DNA of 64,000 bases from Sciurus carolinensis (Eukaryota > Chordata > Mammalia > Rodentia > Sciuridae), in the NCBI RefSeq assembly GCF_902686445.1, contig NW_025920104.1, positions 248,001 to 312,000 on the forward strand, in the 5' to 3' direction. A program made the translations under genes and the position numbers. Position 1 is the first letter of the stretch. Every line of letters starts with the position of its first letter. Shown here one piece after another: positions 12,659 through 25,236 of the stretch. Below the pieces are notes generated by a model. It saw only the letters and a list, made by a program, of their open reading frames with translations. It made no database searches and had not been told where the DNA came from.

Positions 12659-12894
12659 CTTCAAAATACATCACAGGAGAAAAAATGAAAAATCCACTAT
12701 GAAGCACAAGAAATTCTCCTTAAAGAGTATGTCTCTGGAGGATTTTGTATTAGCCTGCTTATAAATTTCCTACAGAGATTTTTTTTAAGATCCAGGTAAT
12801 TTATTAACTTTTACCTTACTCATCTCAAATTTCATATGGCTCATAAGGTTAAATCATTTTTATACTTAAAATGTCTAGCTCCCCTGTGCTAGGA

Positions 12895-13010
12895 AGGAAT
12901 AATATAATAGCTAATAGTGAATGGATGCTTACTATGTGTTTGAAACTTTCAGAATTCAACCCTTTTCTCACTGAATCCTTGTGTAATCATGCACTGAAAG
13001 GGGCAAAACA
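12895..13010 (+). repeat. MIR SINE fragment
   Basis: Contains tagctaatagtgaatggatg and ttactatgtgtttgaaactt, followed by cactgaatccttgtgtaatc. This is the MIR 5' half in diverged form. Confidence 0.6.
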
Positions 13011-13159
13011 GGAAGGAGGACCAACAAATGAGATTGTTGTGGTAATTTGGGAGATGATCATGGTCTGAGGTAAAGCATAAGGTAACAAGGATAAAGGGAA
13101 GCAAATAATTCAACACTTTCTAAAGCAGGAAGCAGAGACAATATGCAGATTCAGGGTGG

Positions 13160-13192
13160 TGTGTGTGTGCATGTATATGTGTGTATGTGTAA
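13160..13192. repeat. TG-rich simple repeat
   Basis: Interrupted TG repeat with CATG and TATG variants. Confidence 0.8.
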
Positions 13193-13374
13193 GGGAAGAA
13201 AATGAAGGAGGTTCAGTGTATTGACACTACCACATATGAGCTGTGTGAATACTCAGGAGCTTAAGACAGTTCTTCCATTAAAATCTCACAATCTAGCAAA
13301 TATTTAAAAATTCTGTAAAATCTAATTTTAAATATTACAATATTATACAGAAAGTAAAATGATATGATTGAAAT

Positions 13375-13960
13375 GGAAAATGGTATAGTGGTCCCTTGAA
13401 AAGTTTAAAACACAATTACACTGTGCAGTTATTCCACTCCCAGATCTAAACCCAGAAGAAGTGAAAGCACAATCTTGAACAGATATTTATATGCCCACAT
13501 TCATAGTACTATTGTTTACAGAAGTTAAAATATAGAAGCAACTGCAGAGCCCTTTGATAGAAGAATTGATAAACAAACTGAGGAACATATGTAAATGTCT
13601 GAAAAGAGAGTCCTCATGACACAATCTACAACATGAACAAATCCTGAAGATATTATACTAAGGGAAATAATTGAAATAAGTCAGTTACAAAAAATACTGT
13701 GTATTTCCATTCCTAGAGGTAGTAAATTTCAGAGACAAAAAGAATGGTAATTTTCAGGGACTGGAGAAAGGGGTGGAATAGGAAGCTGTCAAATGGGTAC
13801 AGAGTTTCAGTTTTGCAAACAGATAAAAGTTCTGAAGACAGAGATACGTGGACAATGATGTGAACATATTTAATGTCTGAACTGTACACTTGAAACATTA
13901 AAATGAAAAATTTCACGTTATACATATATTACTGGAATTTTATAAAGAGAAAAATATGTT
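13375..13960 (+). mobile_element. Ancient L1 (L1M-type) 3' end
   Basis: Recognisable mammalian L1 3' phrases in order: ttccactcccagatctaaac, cttgaacagatatttatatg, tacagagtttcagttttgca and aactgtacacttgaaacatt. Heavily diverged and without coding capacity. Much older than the sciurid L1s at 19.9 and 44.9 kb. Confidence 0.8.
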
Positions 13961-14845
13961 ACACAAAACAGATTTTATAAAATTGCTCAAGGTAATGGTA
14001 GAATTATATAACTTAGTACATGAATACAGAAAACAAATGCGACCTCCAGTCAGAGGAAGGAATTGCACCCAGAGGCTAGGTTGTATTCAGGAAAGGATTT
14101 ATGAAAAAAAACTTTGTTTTGAAGGTTACAAGGCACAGGTTCTTGTTAGAGCAACAGAATAGGCAATCTGGATGGGTGAACTGATACGAACACAAAGAGC
14201 AGAGATGGGAAAACCCAGGTTATTCTGAATACAGTGAGTAGGCCATTAAGCTAAAAGGGGATATTTTCATTGAGAAATAGTTTGAAATAGTTGGAAAAAG
14301 TAGTTTACAGTCATTTTATAAGAATCTCTAAGTACTAGATTAACAAATGCACTTTATAGATTAATGAGTGCACTGACCACAAAGGTATTTGAATAAGGGA
14401 ATATCAAGATCAAGGTGATGTGTGAGAAGGATGGTTATGGTTATTTTAATTATTGTTTTTAGAACAACTTAAAACTGGTAGATTTTGATGAATATTAAAT
14501 AATGATAAAGTAATTTTGCCTTCAACTATACTGTCAATCAATATTTTTCTAATTTTTTAATGTGTTAATTAATATAACCTTAACATTATGTACAAAACAA
14601 TAAAGTAGTTATTGTTAAGTATTCCCATTTACTTAAGTATGAAATCTAAGACACAGGCCAGTGATTTAGATAATGGAATTGGTATTTAAACATAGATAAT
14701 GTTGATACCATTCCAGAACTCTTTTTCACTACTTATGCTGTGACTTTTTAAAATAACTTTTAAGATCACTATTAGTATGCCCTGTGTTATCAGCAACAAG
14801 ATTTCAAAATTATAAATTCAGTAATTTTAATCTATATATATTTAC

Positions 14846-14962
14846 CACATGTCAATCTGCATTGAGTACTCTGCAGAAACAAGAAGCACATCAGGTGACT
14901 GATACCACAGTGTGACATCACTTGAGTAGGTCCTTTGGGAACTGACATGGATCTGGCTAGTC
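14846..14962 (-). pseudogene. CDK17-like pseudogene, activation-segment exon with frameshift
   Basis: 117 bp, minus strand, acceptor ccctatgaag, donor gtaaat. It starts [10 protein letters not shown] (after the DF of DFG in the previous exon). After a one-base deletion it continues in another frame as [20 protein letters not shown] and IDM. The family exon is 118 bp. This covers the end of the DFG motif, the activation loop and the APE-equivalent PPDVLL region, where a proline position is changed. No single frame reads through. Confidence 0.9.
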
Positions 14963-16627
14963 CTTCATAGGGAGAAGGAAACAAAGAATTAAATGTGCTG
15001 AAATCCATTAAGAATATAGAGGATTTCTTAGTTCCTATACTCACCATGACTCCATTCTCAAGGATTCTGAGATGGCTACTCCATGGCTTCTTGAAGCTTC
15101 AACAAAGTTGGTTTTATAAATTCTGCTGAGTCCATGTGGTCTTGGGACAGCATACCATTATATAATTAAACTAAGTGCAATAATTCTATGACCACAGATT
15201 TTTACTTACTTTTATGTGCTGAATGTACCTGGCATAATGTGTAGAAGTTTAGTTTATCTTAATCTAAGCTAAAGATGTTTTCTTTTGTCCATAAGTCATG
15301 GTGCCAAAATTATAATTGAAATTAAATTAATCCAAAATAGGTCAATGACACTGAAATACACAATTTAACTTGCCACAGTTATAACCTTTTATCACCTTTA
15401 ACATAATTCTAACTTTCACTTGCTATACCATTTTTTTAATTAAAAATCCTGGTCATTAGTTTACAATCCAGTTGAGTTTTACTGACAATTTCCTTGTATA
15501 AGTTCATTAAGAAAAGGTATCCATGGAATATAAATTATGATACATTCCATACTCTTCTTGTTACATGGATAAGTTTAGACTAAGAGAGATCTCATTGCTT
15601 TTGAGTATTACTAATTGCTGTAAATGATGCAAAACACTTCCCATCCCTTTGCCAATTTAATATGGAATACAGTAATTATCCAGAAATGAAGACTAGAGTT
15701 ATTATCACTCTAAGTTTCTAAATCCTGATAACTTGAAGAAGGAGCAATTTTGAAAGGTACCTTAAAAAAATAAATTAATTTTTCCCCTATATTTTATTTC
15801 AAACAAGAGAGAATTTATTTTAGGCTGAGATTACTATTACATATAACTTTATATTACACATAAATTTACATATCTGATTAAAATATGAAAAATAACAAAA
15901 AGGTTAAATTAATACTTTATTACATTGGATAAAAATTGCATAAGCAATATCAAAAAGTTAAATCATGGCTAACAGTTTAAATAGAACAATGTTAATACCA
16001 ATTTATTTATTATCATTTTATTATTAATCTCCCAAATTTGAGAAATAAGGACAACAAATTATTTTCTATAATTTTTGGTAATTAATAAGATGGAGGGCAG
16101 TTTTCTAATCTGTCTTTCAGGTGCTTAGATGGAGTTATAAGGAGGTAACAGACAGAGCTATAAATCTGCTTATCCTATAGCTTTGAAAGTTGTCAATTGT
16201 AGTTCACCGAATACTTTACTCTGTTACTCATGAGAAGATCATGAACTAGCATGCTTGTTCAAATAGATTTCTGTTCTACAATCAGAATTTTGGTATTGGT
16301 ATGAAACAAAATAAACAATCTCTCAAACTCAACTAACTAAATATCACATGATTATACACAAGCAACTTTTTATTATTAATGAAAATGACTATATTGTAAT
16401 TCCTAAACCTCTGATTTTCACTGAAAAAAAGGTAGAATTTTCATAAGGATCTATAACAATTTACAGTGTAAAGACTCAAATTTAATTGGCCCTCACTTAC
16501 TTGAAGCCCCAAGTGTATTTAGTACATAATAAAATATATAAATAATGAAAGCAACAAAGATGATTGTATTATCTCATGGGATAATCAGAATTTCTTTTCT
16601 CTCTTTTTTGTTTCTTTTTCTTTTTTC
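14963..16627. other. Intron of the CDK17-like copy
   Basis: AT-rich and without recognised features. Confidence 0.5.
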
Positions 16628-16812
16628 TCCCTTTTTTTTAGTACTGGAATTTAACCCAGGGCCACTTTACAACTGAGTTATTATTTTGAGTTAGATCTTG
16701 CTAAATTGTTTAAGGACTTTGCTAACTTGCTGAGGCTGGTCTTGAACTTTCAATCATCCTTTCTCAGTCTCCCAAACCACTGGGATTGCAGGCATGCATC
16801 AATGCAACTTGC
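16628..16812 (-). repeat. B1-ID composite SINE
   Basis: Reverse orientation: T-rich start, ID-like agtactggaatttaacccag, then the 7SL-derived B1 part (gctgaggctggtcttgaact, actgggattgcaggcatgca). Composite SINEs of this kind are common in squirrels. Confidence 0.85.
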
Positions 16813-19220
16813 AGTAATCAGAATTTCTTAATGGCCTATGAGAAGATAAAATTTGCTTTGCTTTCTTTGAAGAACTTAGAGCCAAAATTTGAAGCACTCA
16901 GAGTATTCCCAGATAAAAGTGGATTTTTGATGGTCCTTGACATTCTTTTTGCATTTTGAATACTCATGCATGGTTTGTCTGTCACACCCATTGATTTTGT
17001 GGTTATGTCAAAGAGCAGTAAATGCAGTTTGACAAAGAGAGAAGGGAAATAGCAACATAAACTATGTTCAAGAAGAGACTGTATAATCTGTGCAAACATA
17101 TGTAAATAACTTGCAATTTTTTGTTTAAACAAAGGTGGCCCACTCATTTTCTTTTTAAGAAAGGAAATATAAATAGGAATTTATGCTTCAAATAGCAAAA
17201 TACTAAGTGAGTAGAAGTATACTAATTGCCAAAGACAAATTCACCATTTAAAAAGTAAATTTTTAATCCATTACTGGGAAATAACCTGAAAAACTCATAC
17301 TTATAAAATTTAGTGAAATTTTCCATAAGTGAATCCATTGTAATAATTTGTGAAAAATTAAAAATGCAATTTTGGAAAACTGCATGGGTTTTTAAAAACT
17401 AAGTTCTATGAAAGCATTCTGAGAATAACAAAAATTTCAAAGCTACTCTGCAAAGTTCTTTCTTCTTCTAATAGAAACAATTTACTCAAAACAAAAAGGA
17501 CATCTAATTTTGTCTGACTTTCAAGTCCCTTAAAATAAGATGATTATCAAAAATGATATAAGTAAAGATCTACCAATTAAATTATTAAGCACATAATAAA
17601 TGCAGTCATGGTGGCAAGCATACAAGGGACCCCTTTTCAGAGGTGGTTTTTAAATTCCTGGGCCTTGGGACATATTTTAAGTTCTCAAAATTGATTAAAA
17701 TCCCCAAATATTTTTTTCTTATATTTATTTTATGTTTGCCATAAAATGAGAAAAAATTAAAACATTTAGTTATGCATTAAAAACACCTCTCATGTTAGCA
17801 CAAATAACATTTTTTATGAAAAATTTTTTCAAAAAAATTAGTTTAGAATGGACTTTTTAACATTTCAGTAAATGTGTTTGGAGTTTATTTTGATAGAAGA
17901 TAGCTTTTGCTATTTGCTTTTGCTTTCTATCTGTTGTGATATGTCGCTTTACTCCATATCATAATATATCATAATATACATAGGTATATGAAGAAAATAA
18001 AATCTCGCAGATATAAAGTTTGAAAAGAGGATAAACTTTTAAAAAGTATTTTCTAATTGTGGATAGTGTTCTTTGATATATTAGAATTAGATTAAGTTTT
18101 TTCTCAAAGGTTATATGGTAACTGAAACTCTATCAATAAACTATTCATATTTATATTAAGATTCACTAGTCTATCTTGCACTTTAAATGAACCTTTTACC
18201 AACAAAATTCTATAATATGAGGTTGTGATAACTGGAAAAATATTTCTTCTTGAGTTATAGATTAAAATTTTTTATATAATTTTATCAAAATAAGAAAAGA
18301 AAAACCTCTATTTGTTAATATCACCACTGATCTCATCAGAAAAGTTTCTAAGTAGTGGGAAGATATTAAGCTTAAAGTAGCAGATCTAAATTTTCAGAAT
18401 CTAATTTGTAATTGAAAACCTGAATTTTACTATTGGCAAGGAATACCTGCAGTTGATTTCCTTGAAGTGACAAGTTTACTTCATACATTTTCAAGAAAAA
18501 TCTGAAAAAATATTCTAATTCTGAATAGCCACAGTTTTTCTGTTGGTCACTTTTTCTAGTAAAAATGACGTTCCTTGAAAAGTCAAAAAAAAAAAAAGGG
18601 TTAATTCAGCGTGGAGCCAAACAATCACCCAAAATTTTTTATTTGAGATAACTATAGTATTTCTGTGTGCAGTCCATGTGTTTTTTATATACTTCATATT
18701 TCATTATGCATACACAACACAGAAATACTAGTCATTTACTCATGAAGAAAATTTAATAAAATTAATGCATTTTACTGCTCTGCAAAATATTTTAAGTGTA
18801 ACTGAGACTTTTTTCTCAGTGGTGAAGAACACCATGATATACTTTGGTGGCACTGCTTGAATGTATACCAGGAAACAGCAGTTTTATCCTTATTGCTTCT
18901 GGATCAACAGTGCAAATATTAACAAAGGGAAAAAGCTAATAACATTTAGTGCACTTCTGCTAATATATTTTATACCTCTGGACAATCCTTGAAAGGGTAT
19001 CAGAAACCAGGAGTCCATGGGCCACAACTGGGAACCCATATCTTTAAGTATTTGTTGCTAACAATGAACGTAATACACCCACAAAATTCTGTCAAATATT
19101 GTTCAGTGGGCTCAGAGAAAATTTCCAAACTCACATTAAAGTGATAACACATTGTGACAATGGTTGTTCTTTTATACCTAATCACCTGGAAGTATTGATA
19201 AGTATTTAATCATTCCATAC
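16813..19220. other. Intron of the CDK17-like copy
   Basis: No gene recognised. Minus-strand frames at 16836-17147, 18515-18697 and 19000-19185 have no domain signature. Confidence 0.5.
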
Positions 19221-19300
19221 CAAAATCTGCTAGCTTTATTTCCCCTTTTTCATTAATGAGAAGGTTCTGTGGTTTCAAGTCTCAATGCAACACAATTCTT
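19221..19300 (-). pseudogene. CDK17-like pseudogene, catalytic-loop exon with stop in HRD
   Basis: 80 bp, minus strand, acceptor cttattactacag, donor gtatgg. It encodes RIVLH, stop, DLKPQNLLINEKGEIKLADF. This is the catalytic loop (HRDLKPQN) and the start of the DFG motif of a CDK. The arginine of HRD is a TGA, again CGA to TGA. Apart from this the exon is highly conserved in length and sequence, which makes it the strongest anchor for the family assignment. No protein kinase could be made through this exon without readthrough. Confidence 0.95.
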
Positions 19301-19924
19301 CTGTAGTAATAAGTTAACCCACATAGAATTTGGTAGATAAACAGCTATGAAAGCAAATAAGTAAAAATTAGTCTTACAGATATCAAGATATAATTTGCTA
19401 TTAGCATAAGCTATGGTAAGTACAAAAGCAACTGTTCTGAATTAGTAAAAGAAAAAAAACAAAAAAATTATATCATTTTAAGGACAATGCCTTTTCCATT
19501 TTGTGTTGTTTTCTCAATTTTAGTTCATTGTTCAATCTGAGGTTTCTATCATTATTGTAAACAGTGTCTATGAAAATAAATATTATAAATATAACAAAAT
19601 TTTGTTTTCATAATGATAGTTTATTGATTAGAGAAAGCAGCCTAAACAGATGTATCCTCTATACTACTAAAGCTTATAGTTTGATTATGAAATTCCAGTA
19701 TGTGAATCAAACACAGGCACTTCCTTCCTGAAAGAAATAAAACTTCTAATCTGGGGCAGTACCTTTAAATATGGCATTGAAGGTGGTGGCTTTATGTAAA
19801 ATCTCAGGTATCAGAGAGAATGGGGCTGCATACCCTGGCAAATTACCAGTTATAAAAATAACTCAATCAGCTTTTAACAACTACTTCCTGGACATTTTAC
19901 TTTTAGCAACTCCTACTCAGTTTT
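19301..19924. other. Intron of the CDK17-like copy; expected small exon not found
   Basis: The 44-bp exon that should precede the catalytic loop (helix E, ending in CH before the split arginine) should lie between here and 24468. I could not match it on either side of the L1 insertion. Confidence 0.45.
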
Positions 19925-19939
19925 AAAATCAGCTGTGAT
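19925..19939. repeat. Left target-site duplication of the L1
   Basis: 15-base direct repeat aaaatcagctgtgat, repeated exactly at 22725-22739. Confidence 0.93.
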
Positions 19940-22437
19940 AAATTTTAGCAAATGGCATACAAAAAATATTAAAAAGATAGTGCACCATGATCAAGTGGGT
20001 TTCATCCCAGGGATGCAAGGTTGGTTCAACATCAGAGAATCAATTAATGTCATTCACCATATCAAGAGACTTAAAGTCAAGAATCACATGATTATTTTGA
20101 TAGATGCAGAAAAAGCATTTGATAAAATACAGCACCCCTTCAGGCTCAAAACACTAGAAAAAATAGGGATAGTGGGAACATTCCTTAACATTGTAAAGGC
20201 CATCTATGCTAAGCCCATGGCTAATATTATTCTAAATGGTGAAAAACTAAAAGCATTCACCCTAAAAACTGGAACAAGGCAGGGATGCCCTCTTTCACCA
20301 CTTCTATTCAATATCATCCTTGAAACTCTAGCAAGAGCAATTAGACAGACCAAAGAAATTAAAGGGATATGAATAGGAAAAGAAGAACTCAAACTATCTC
20401 TATTTGCTGATGATATGATTGTATACTTAGAGGAAACAGGAAATTCCACCAGAAAACTTTTAGATCTCATAAGTGAATTCAGTAAAGTAGTGGGATATAA
20501 GATCAATGCACATAAATCTAAGGCATTTTTATACATAAGTGATGAATCTTCAGAAAGAGAAATCAGGAAAACTACCCCAATCACAATAGGTTTGAAAGAA
20601 ATAAAATACTTGGGAATCAATCTCACAAAAGAGGTGAAAGACCTCTACAATGAGAACTACAGAACACTAAAGAAAGAAATTAAAGAACACCTTAGAAGAT
20701 GGAAAGATCTCCCATGTTCTTGGATAGGTGTCAGGGACGGGCTCTGAGGGCCCCAGAGCCGCACCGTGGCCTGATCTCTAAGATGGCGGCTGGCAGCTTG
20801 CCAAACATAGCTGCACTCATAAACAAGTTTTAGGAAGTAACTCTGATTGGCTGTTGTACGTGAGGTGATCCTGGTATCTGCCTGAGACTATTCCTTGATA
20901 GGCTGACTTTCCTGGTAGTCTATTCTCTGATTTGCTGATGTTCTCAATATAAGTCGGAGACTTGAGGAATAAAGCGGCCTTTTGGCTTTTTGGTTCCTGT
21001 GATCCAGAGCATACGTGTTGTGATTTTCTCTGCGGGCAGTGGGTGATCATAGATAGGAAGAATTAATATTGTCAAAATGGCCATACTACCAAAAGTGCTA
21101 TACAGATTCAATGCAATTTCAATTAAAATCCCAATGATGTACCTTACAGAAATAGAGCAAGCAATTATGAAATTCATCTGGAAGAATAAAAAACCCAGAA
21201 TAGTAAAGCAATCCTTGGCAGAAAGAGTGAAGCACGGGATATCGCAATACCAGATCTTCAACTCTACTACAAAGCAATAGTAACAAAAACGGCATGGTAT
21301 TGGTACCAAAATAGAAAGGTGGATCAATGGTACAGAATAGAGGACACGGACACAAACCCAAATAAATACAATTTTCTCATACTAGACAAAGGGGCCAAAA
21401 ATATGGAATGGAGAAAGATAGCCTCTTCAACAAATGGTGCTGGGAGAATTGGAAATCCATATGCATTAGAATGAAATTGAACCCATATCTCTCACCATGC
21501 ATGAAACTAAACTCAAAATGTATTAAGGATCTCAGAATCAGACCAGACACCTTGCATCTTATAGAAGAAAAAGTAGGTCCAGAGCTTCAACATGTCGGCT
21601 TAGGACCAGACTTCCTCAACAGGACTCCCATAGCATAAGAAATAAAAGCAAGAATTAATAACTGGGATAGATTCAAACTAAAAAGCTTTCTCTCCGCAAA
21701 GGAAACTATCAGCAATGTGAAGAAAGAGCCTACAGAGTGGGAGAAAATCTTTGCCAATCATACTTCAGATAGAGGGCTAATCTCCAGAATCTATAAAGAA
21801 CTCAAAAAACTCTACACCAAGAATGCAAATAATCCTATTGACAAATGGGATAAGGAAATGAATAGACACTTCACAGAAAAAGACCTACAAACAATCAACA
21901 AACATGGAAAAATGTTCAACATCTCTAGTAATAAGAGAAATGCAAATCAAAACCACCCTAAGATTCCATCTCACCCCAATTAGAATGGTGATTATCAAGA
22001 ATACAAGCAACAACAGGGGTTGGCGAGGATATGGGGAGAAAGGTATACTCTTACATTGCTGGTGGGGCTGAAAATTAGTGCAGACACTCTGGAAAGCAGT
22101 GTGGAGACTCCTTAGAACACTTGTAATGGAACCACTATTTGACCCAGCTCTCCCACCCCTTGGTCTATACCCAAAGGACTTAAAATCAGCATATTACAGA
22201 GACACAGCCACATCAATGTTATGAGCTGCTTAGTTCACAATAGCCAGATTGTGGAACCAACCTAGATGTCCTTCAATTGATGAATGGCTAAAGAAAATGT
22301 GGTATATATATATATATACAATGGAATATTACTCAGCCATAAAGAATGATAAAATTATGGCATTTGCAGGCAAACGGCTGAAACTGGAGAATATCATGCT
22401 AAGTGAGATAAGCCAATCTCAAATAACCAAAGGATGA
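19940..22437 (+). pseudogene. L1 ORF2 fragment (RT and C-terminal domain), broken
   Basis: Visible pieces: RT at 19940-20372 ([20 protein letters not shown] is diagnostic), a TGA at 20370-20372, RT motif [15 protein letters not shown] and thumb at 20373-20728, then after the [23 protein letters not shown] at about 21131-21190, and C-terminal blocks including [11 protein letters not shown] near 21420. The last block contains the phrase MEYYSAIKNDKIM near 22321. Endonuclease and ORF1 are absent. Not functional. Confidence 0.92.
20729..21051 (+). mobile_element. Solo LTR inserted in the L1
   Basis: Starts TGTCAGGGAC directly after the L1 phrase cttggatagg and ends at gtgatca or two bases later. 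The L1 sequence resumes with gataggaagaattaatattg. The six bases gatagg are present on both sides (20723-20728 and 21052-21057). The end is TA if this is the exact duplication, or CA at 21049 if an eight-base imperfect duplication is accepted. Inside are aagatggcggctggcag (YY1-like core), the TATA-like aatataagtc near 20945 and AATAAA near 20970. It is class II-like and younger than its L1 host. Confidence 0.9.
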
Positions 22438-22485
22438 ATGATATTGCTAATAAGTGGATGATGACACATAATGGGGGGTGGGAGG

Positions 22486-22520
22486 GGTTAGTGTTAGGGT
22501 TAGAGTTAGGGTTAGGGAGG
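22486..22520 (+). repeat. Telomere-like TTAGGG run in the L1 3' UTR
   Basis: Four imperfect and perfect TTAGGG units in a G-rich stretch (ggggttagtgttagggttag followed by agttagggttaggga). Possible G-quadruplex. The same point in the other L1 (about 55725) has only gtgggaggggac. Confidence 0.85.
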
Positions 22521-22724
22521 GGGGCAAGAATGGAGGAAGGAAGGACTGTATAGAGGGAAAAGAGGGGTGGGAGGGGTTGGGGGAAGGGGAAAAAAATAAC
22601 AGAATGAATCAAACAACATTACCCTATGTAAATGTATGATTACACAAATGGTATGCCTTTACGCCATGTACAAACAGAGAAACAACATGTATCCCATTTG
22701 TTTACAATAAAAAAAAAGTCAAAA

Positions 22725-22739
22725 AAAATCAGCTGTGAT
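22725..22739. repeat. Right target-site duplication of the L1
   Basis: Exact copy of 19925-19939, directly after the A-rich tail. Confidence 0.93.
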
Positions 22740-22993
22740 TCAAAGAGGGGTAATGCACTCTAGTGCTCTGAAAAAAGCAATTTTTATAATGCTAATGTTA
22801 GAGGTTTTGTTGTGGATTGTGGTGAAAAAAGAGATGTGGAACACATCTTGAATTTCTGGGGTTACCAAAAATAACCTAGAGTACTGAAGATTCAAGAGGT
22901 AACTTTTGTTCACTTGTAGATAAAAAATAGTATCTGAATACCAAGAATAAGCCAAGGTAGCAGATGATTAATGGCAGTAATGCCTTTGGTGGT

Positions 22994-23183
22994 TTTTTGG
23001 AGGGGGTGCAGTAGGGATTGAACTCAGGAGCATGTTACATCAGAGCTATACCACCAACTATTTTGCATTTTAATTCTGAGACACGGTCTAATTAAATTGC
23101 TCAGGTTGGCCTCAAATTTGTGATCCCACTACCTTAGTTTTCCGAGTAGCTGGTTTGTGGGCATGCACCACCATGCCTGGCCT
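22994..23183 (-). repeat. B1-ID composite SINE
   Basis: ID-like part (agggattgaactcaggagca) followed by the reverse B1 part (caggttggcctcaaatttgt, gcatgcaccaccatgcctgg). Confidence 0.85.
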
Positions 23184-24468
23184 GAATAAATTGTAAGCTG
23201 TGAAGTCTTCAGATTCCACATAATTATTTATGTGTTTTGAAAACTCTAAAGTCACTACTTTATCATACTCCTGGTGGGTACCATTGGGGTTACAGTGGTA
23301 AACACTGCTACCTTTCAATATATTCCTATTAAATTTTACATTTGGGAAACATTAAATGTGATTTTAACAAACAATAAAATACTTTTCAACTATTTAGACC
23401 TGATTTAAAAGACTTCTCAAACCTCTGTCAAATTATAATTATAGGCTATTTTCTTTCCAAATTATTGCTGATATAAAAGCAGAAAAAACAGAATTTTAAA
23501 AACTGAGTTCTACAGATAGCCTTCACAACACCTTACAAAGGATAATGTAAAGTATGATGAAAACAAACCTCATGGAATGTATATGTAAATACTTTTAAAG
23601 CCTTGTTTTAAAATTCTTAGCAATGTGCTAGCAATATGTTCAGACCTCTCTTTCAGTAACAGAAACTGACTTTCCTTTATATTTACCAAATTCACTATTT
23701 AAAAAAATGTAAGTTTGAAGTTACTGATTTACTATCTATAGAATTGTAAAGGTCTCAAACACACCAGATGGGACATTTTATTTTCAAAATAGGTTTCTAT
23801 AAACTGTTGGTAAACTTTGGAAAAATAAATCTTTGAAAATGTAAAATATATCACTCAGAACAAAGAAGTCTTTAAGAACAGAAGTATGTCAAGTTCTTTT
23901 ATTTATCTGATAACTTCTAGGTTTCTTCTGTATCTGATAATTATAGAAAACTTCTTTAGCATTATTTGAATTCTTAGATGTACTACAAAAACACAATTAA
24001 CTTATGATTTCTGTTAACAATACAGATAGTTACTTCAAGCAAAGGAATCACAATAACTATAAGTTTCTTGTCTTTAATAATGCATAACCCTGAAAATTCA
24101 CTGTTGTTTTATAATTTAATACCATTTTAAATATATTAGGGGAGTTCACCATTTAAAGGTGGCCTTTGGCAGAATGTATCCATCATTTGGATTTTATATC
24201 AGATAGTAAAATATACCCGCAGATTTATTCTACACATATAGGACAATCAGTTGTAATGTGAAATAAAATATCAAAAATATTTTTAGAAGACTTTTAAAAT
24301 GAAGCAGTTTTACAAAAAGTATGATCCTAGGAAATCTGTAGTAGAGTAAACAGAAGTTGAGTAAATAAGCCATACAGAAAATTGCAAAGACTGGTTCTGA
24401 GGTTGGTATATTACACTGTGCAATCTAGCTCATTTTCTTTACACTTTAACAGTACACAATAAAGTTAC
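23184..24468. other. Intron of the CDK17-like copy
   Basis: AT-rich, no gene recognised. Includes part of the interval where one kinase exon is missing. Confidence 0.5.
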
Positions 24469-24531
24469 CTTTACATTGTGCATACTCATGATGTTCCCAC
24501 AGTCATTCATGTACTGTTTTAGGCCTTTATC
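24469..24531 (-). pseudogene. CDK17-like pseudogene, 63-bp exon, frame intact
   Basis: Minus strand, acceptor gattttttag, donor gtaact. Encodes DKGLKQYMNDCGNIMSMHNV and K. It is the hinge and helix-D segment (DKDLKQYMDDCGN in the family). The 21 codons and splice phase fit exactly. Two substitutions are visible in otherwise conserved positions. Confidence 0.93.
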
Positions 24532-24764
24532 CTAAAAAATCATAACATTTTACTACATGATGACATAGTTTTCAGAATGTATGACTAATTCACTTAATAG
24601 TGTTTAATTTTTTAAGAAAATAGTTTTTCAGGAAGAGATACAGAATGCACCACCTAATCTATTTAAATACCAATAAATAAACAAAAATGACCGAGGCTAT
24701 TTAAAATGTCTATATTTCTATTACTAAAGCAAACTAAAATACTGAGTTTTTATTAAGAGCTTAC

Positions 24765-24860
24765 CAAATACTCAAGGAACAGAGTAAAAGATTTTTCTGT
24801 GTGAACAACATCTTGTAAGGTTACTATGTTTGTATGTTTTAAATAATTTTAAGAGTGAAA
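24765..24860 (-). pseudogene. CDK17-like pseudogene, exon with one-base insertion
   Basis: 96 bp, minus strand, acceptor gttttacag, donor gtaagc. It starts SLLK and, after an inserted base, continues in the original frame as [20 protein letters not shown] and FLEYL. The family exon is 95 bp. This is helix C end, beta-4 and beta-5 of the kinase N-lobe. The extra base lies in the codons just after SLLK. Confidence 0.92.
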
Positions 24861-25203
24861 CTGTAAAACAGAAATGAAAGCCAATTGTTTAGTCTGTGGA
24901 AGGTAAGATTTTACAAAAATATGAAGTAAGTTTAACATATAAACCTACTGTGTATAAAATTCTCTTAAGTAAAAAACAGTAATTTTCCAAGGGGATTAGT
25001 AGTAGAAAAACTAAATGTATCAACTTTTTCTTTTTTTATGACTTTGAGTTTGATATTATAGTACCTGAAGTCTTCTCTAATATTACAACTCTCCATCTTC
25101 TGCTGTTTTTCCTTGAATGTTAACTTTTTGAGCCTCTAATATTAATTATAATACAAATATGCTTTTTTCACCATGTTGCTAATCAGTAACATGTTGCCTC
25201 AAA

Positions 25204-25204
25204 C

Positions 25205-25236
<32 letters not shown>

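Larger units (their letters stand above)
19940..22724 (+). mobile_element. 5'-truncated L1 with a nested solo LTR
   Basis: Begins inside the reverse transcriptase part of ORF2 and ends with a poly-A tail after aacatgtatcccatttgttt, a sciurid-type L1 3' end. It is flanked by a perfect 15-bp target-site duplication. ORF2 is present from the RT fingers ([16 protein letters not shown]) through the FADD catalytic motif at 20403-20414 and the C-terminal region to about 22437, but is broken by stops and by an LTR insertion at 20729. Without the LTR the element is about 2.46 kb. It lies in an intron of the kinase pseudogene, on the opposite strand. Confidence 0.95.
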
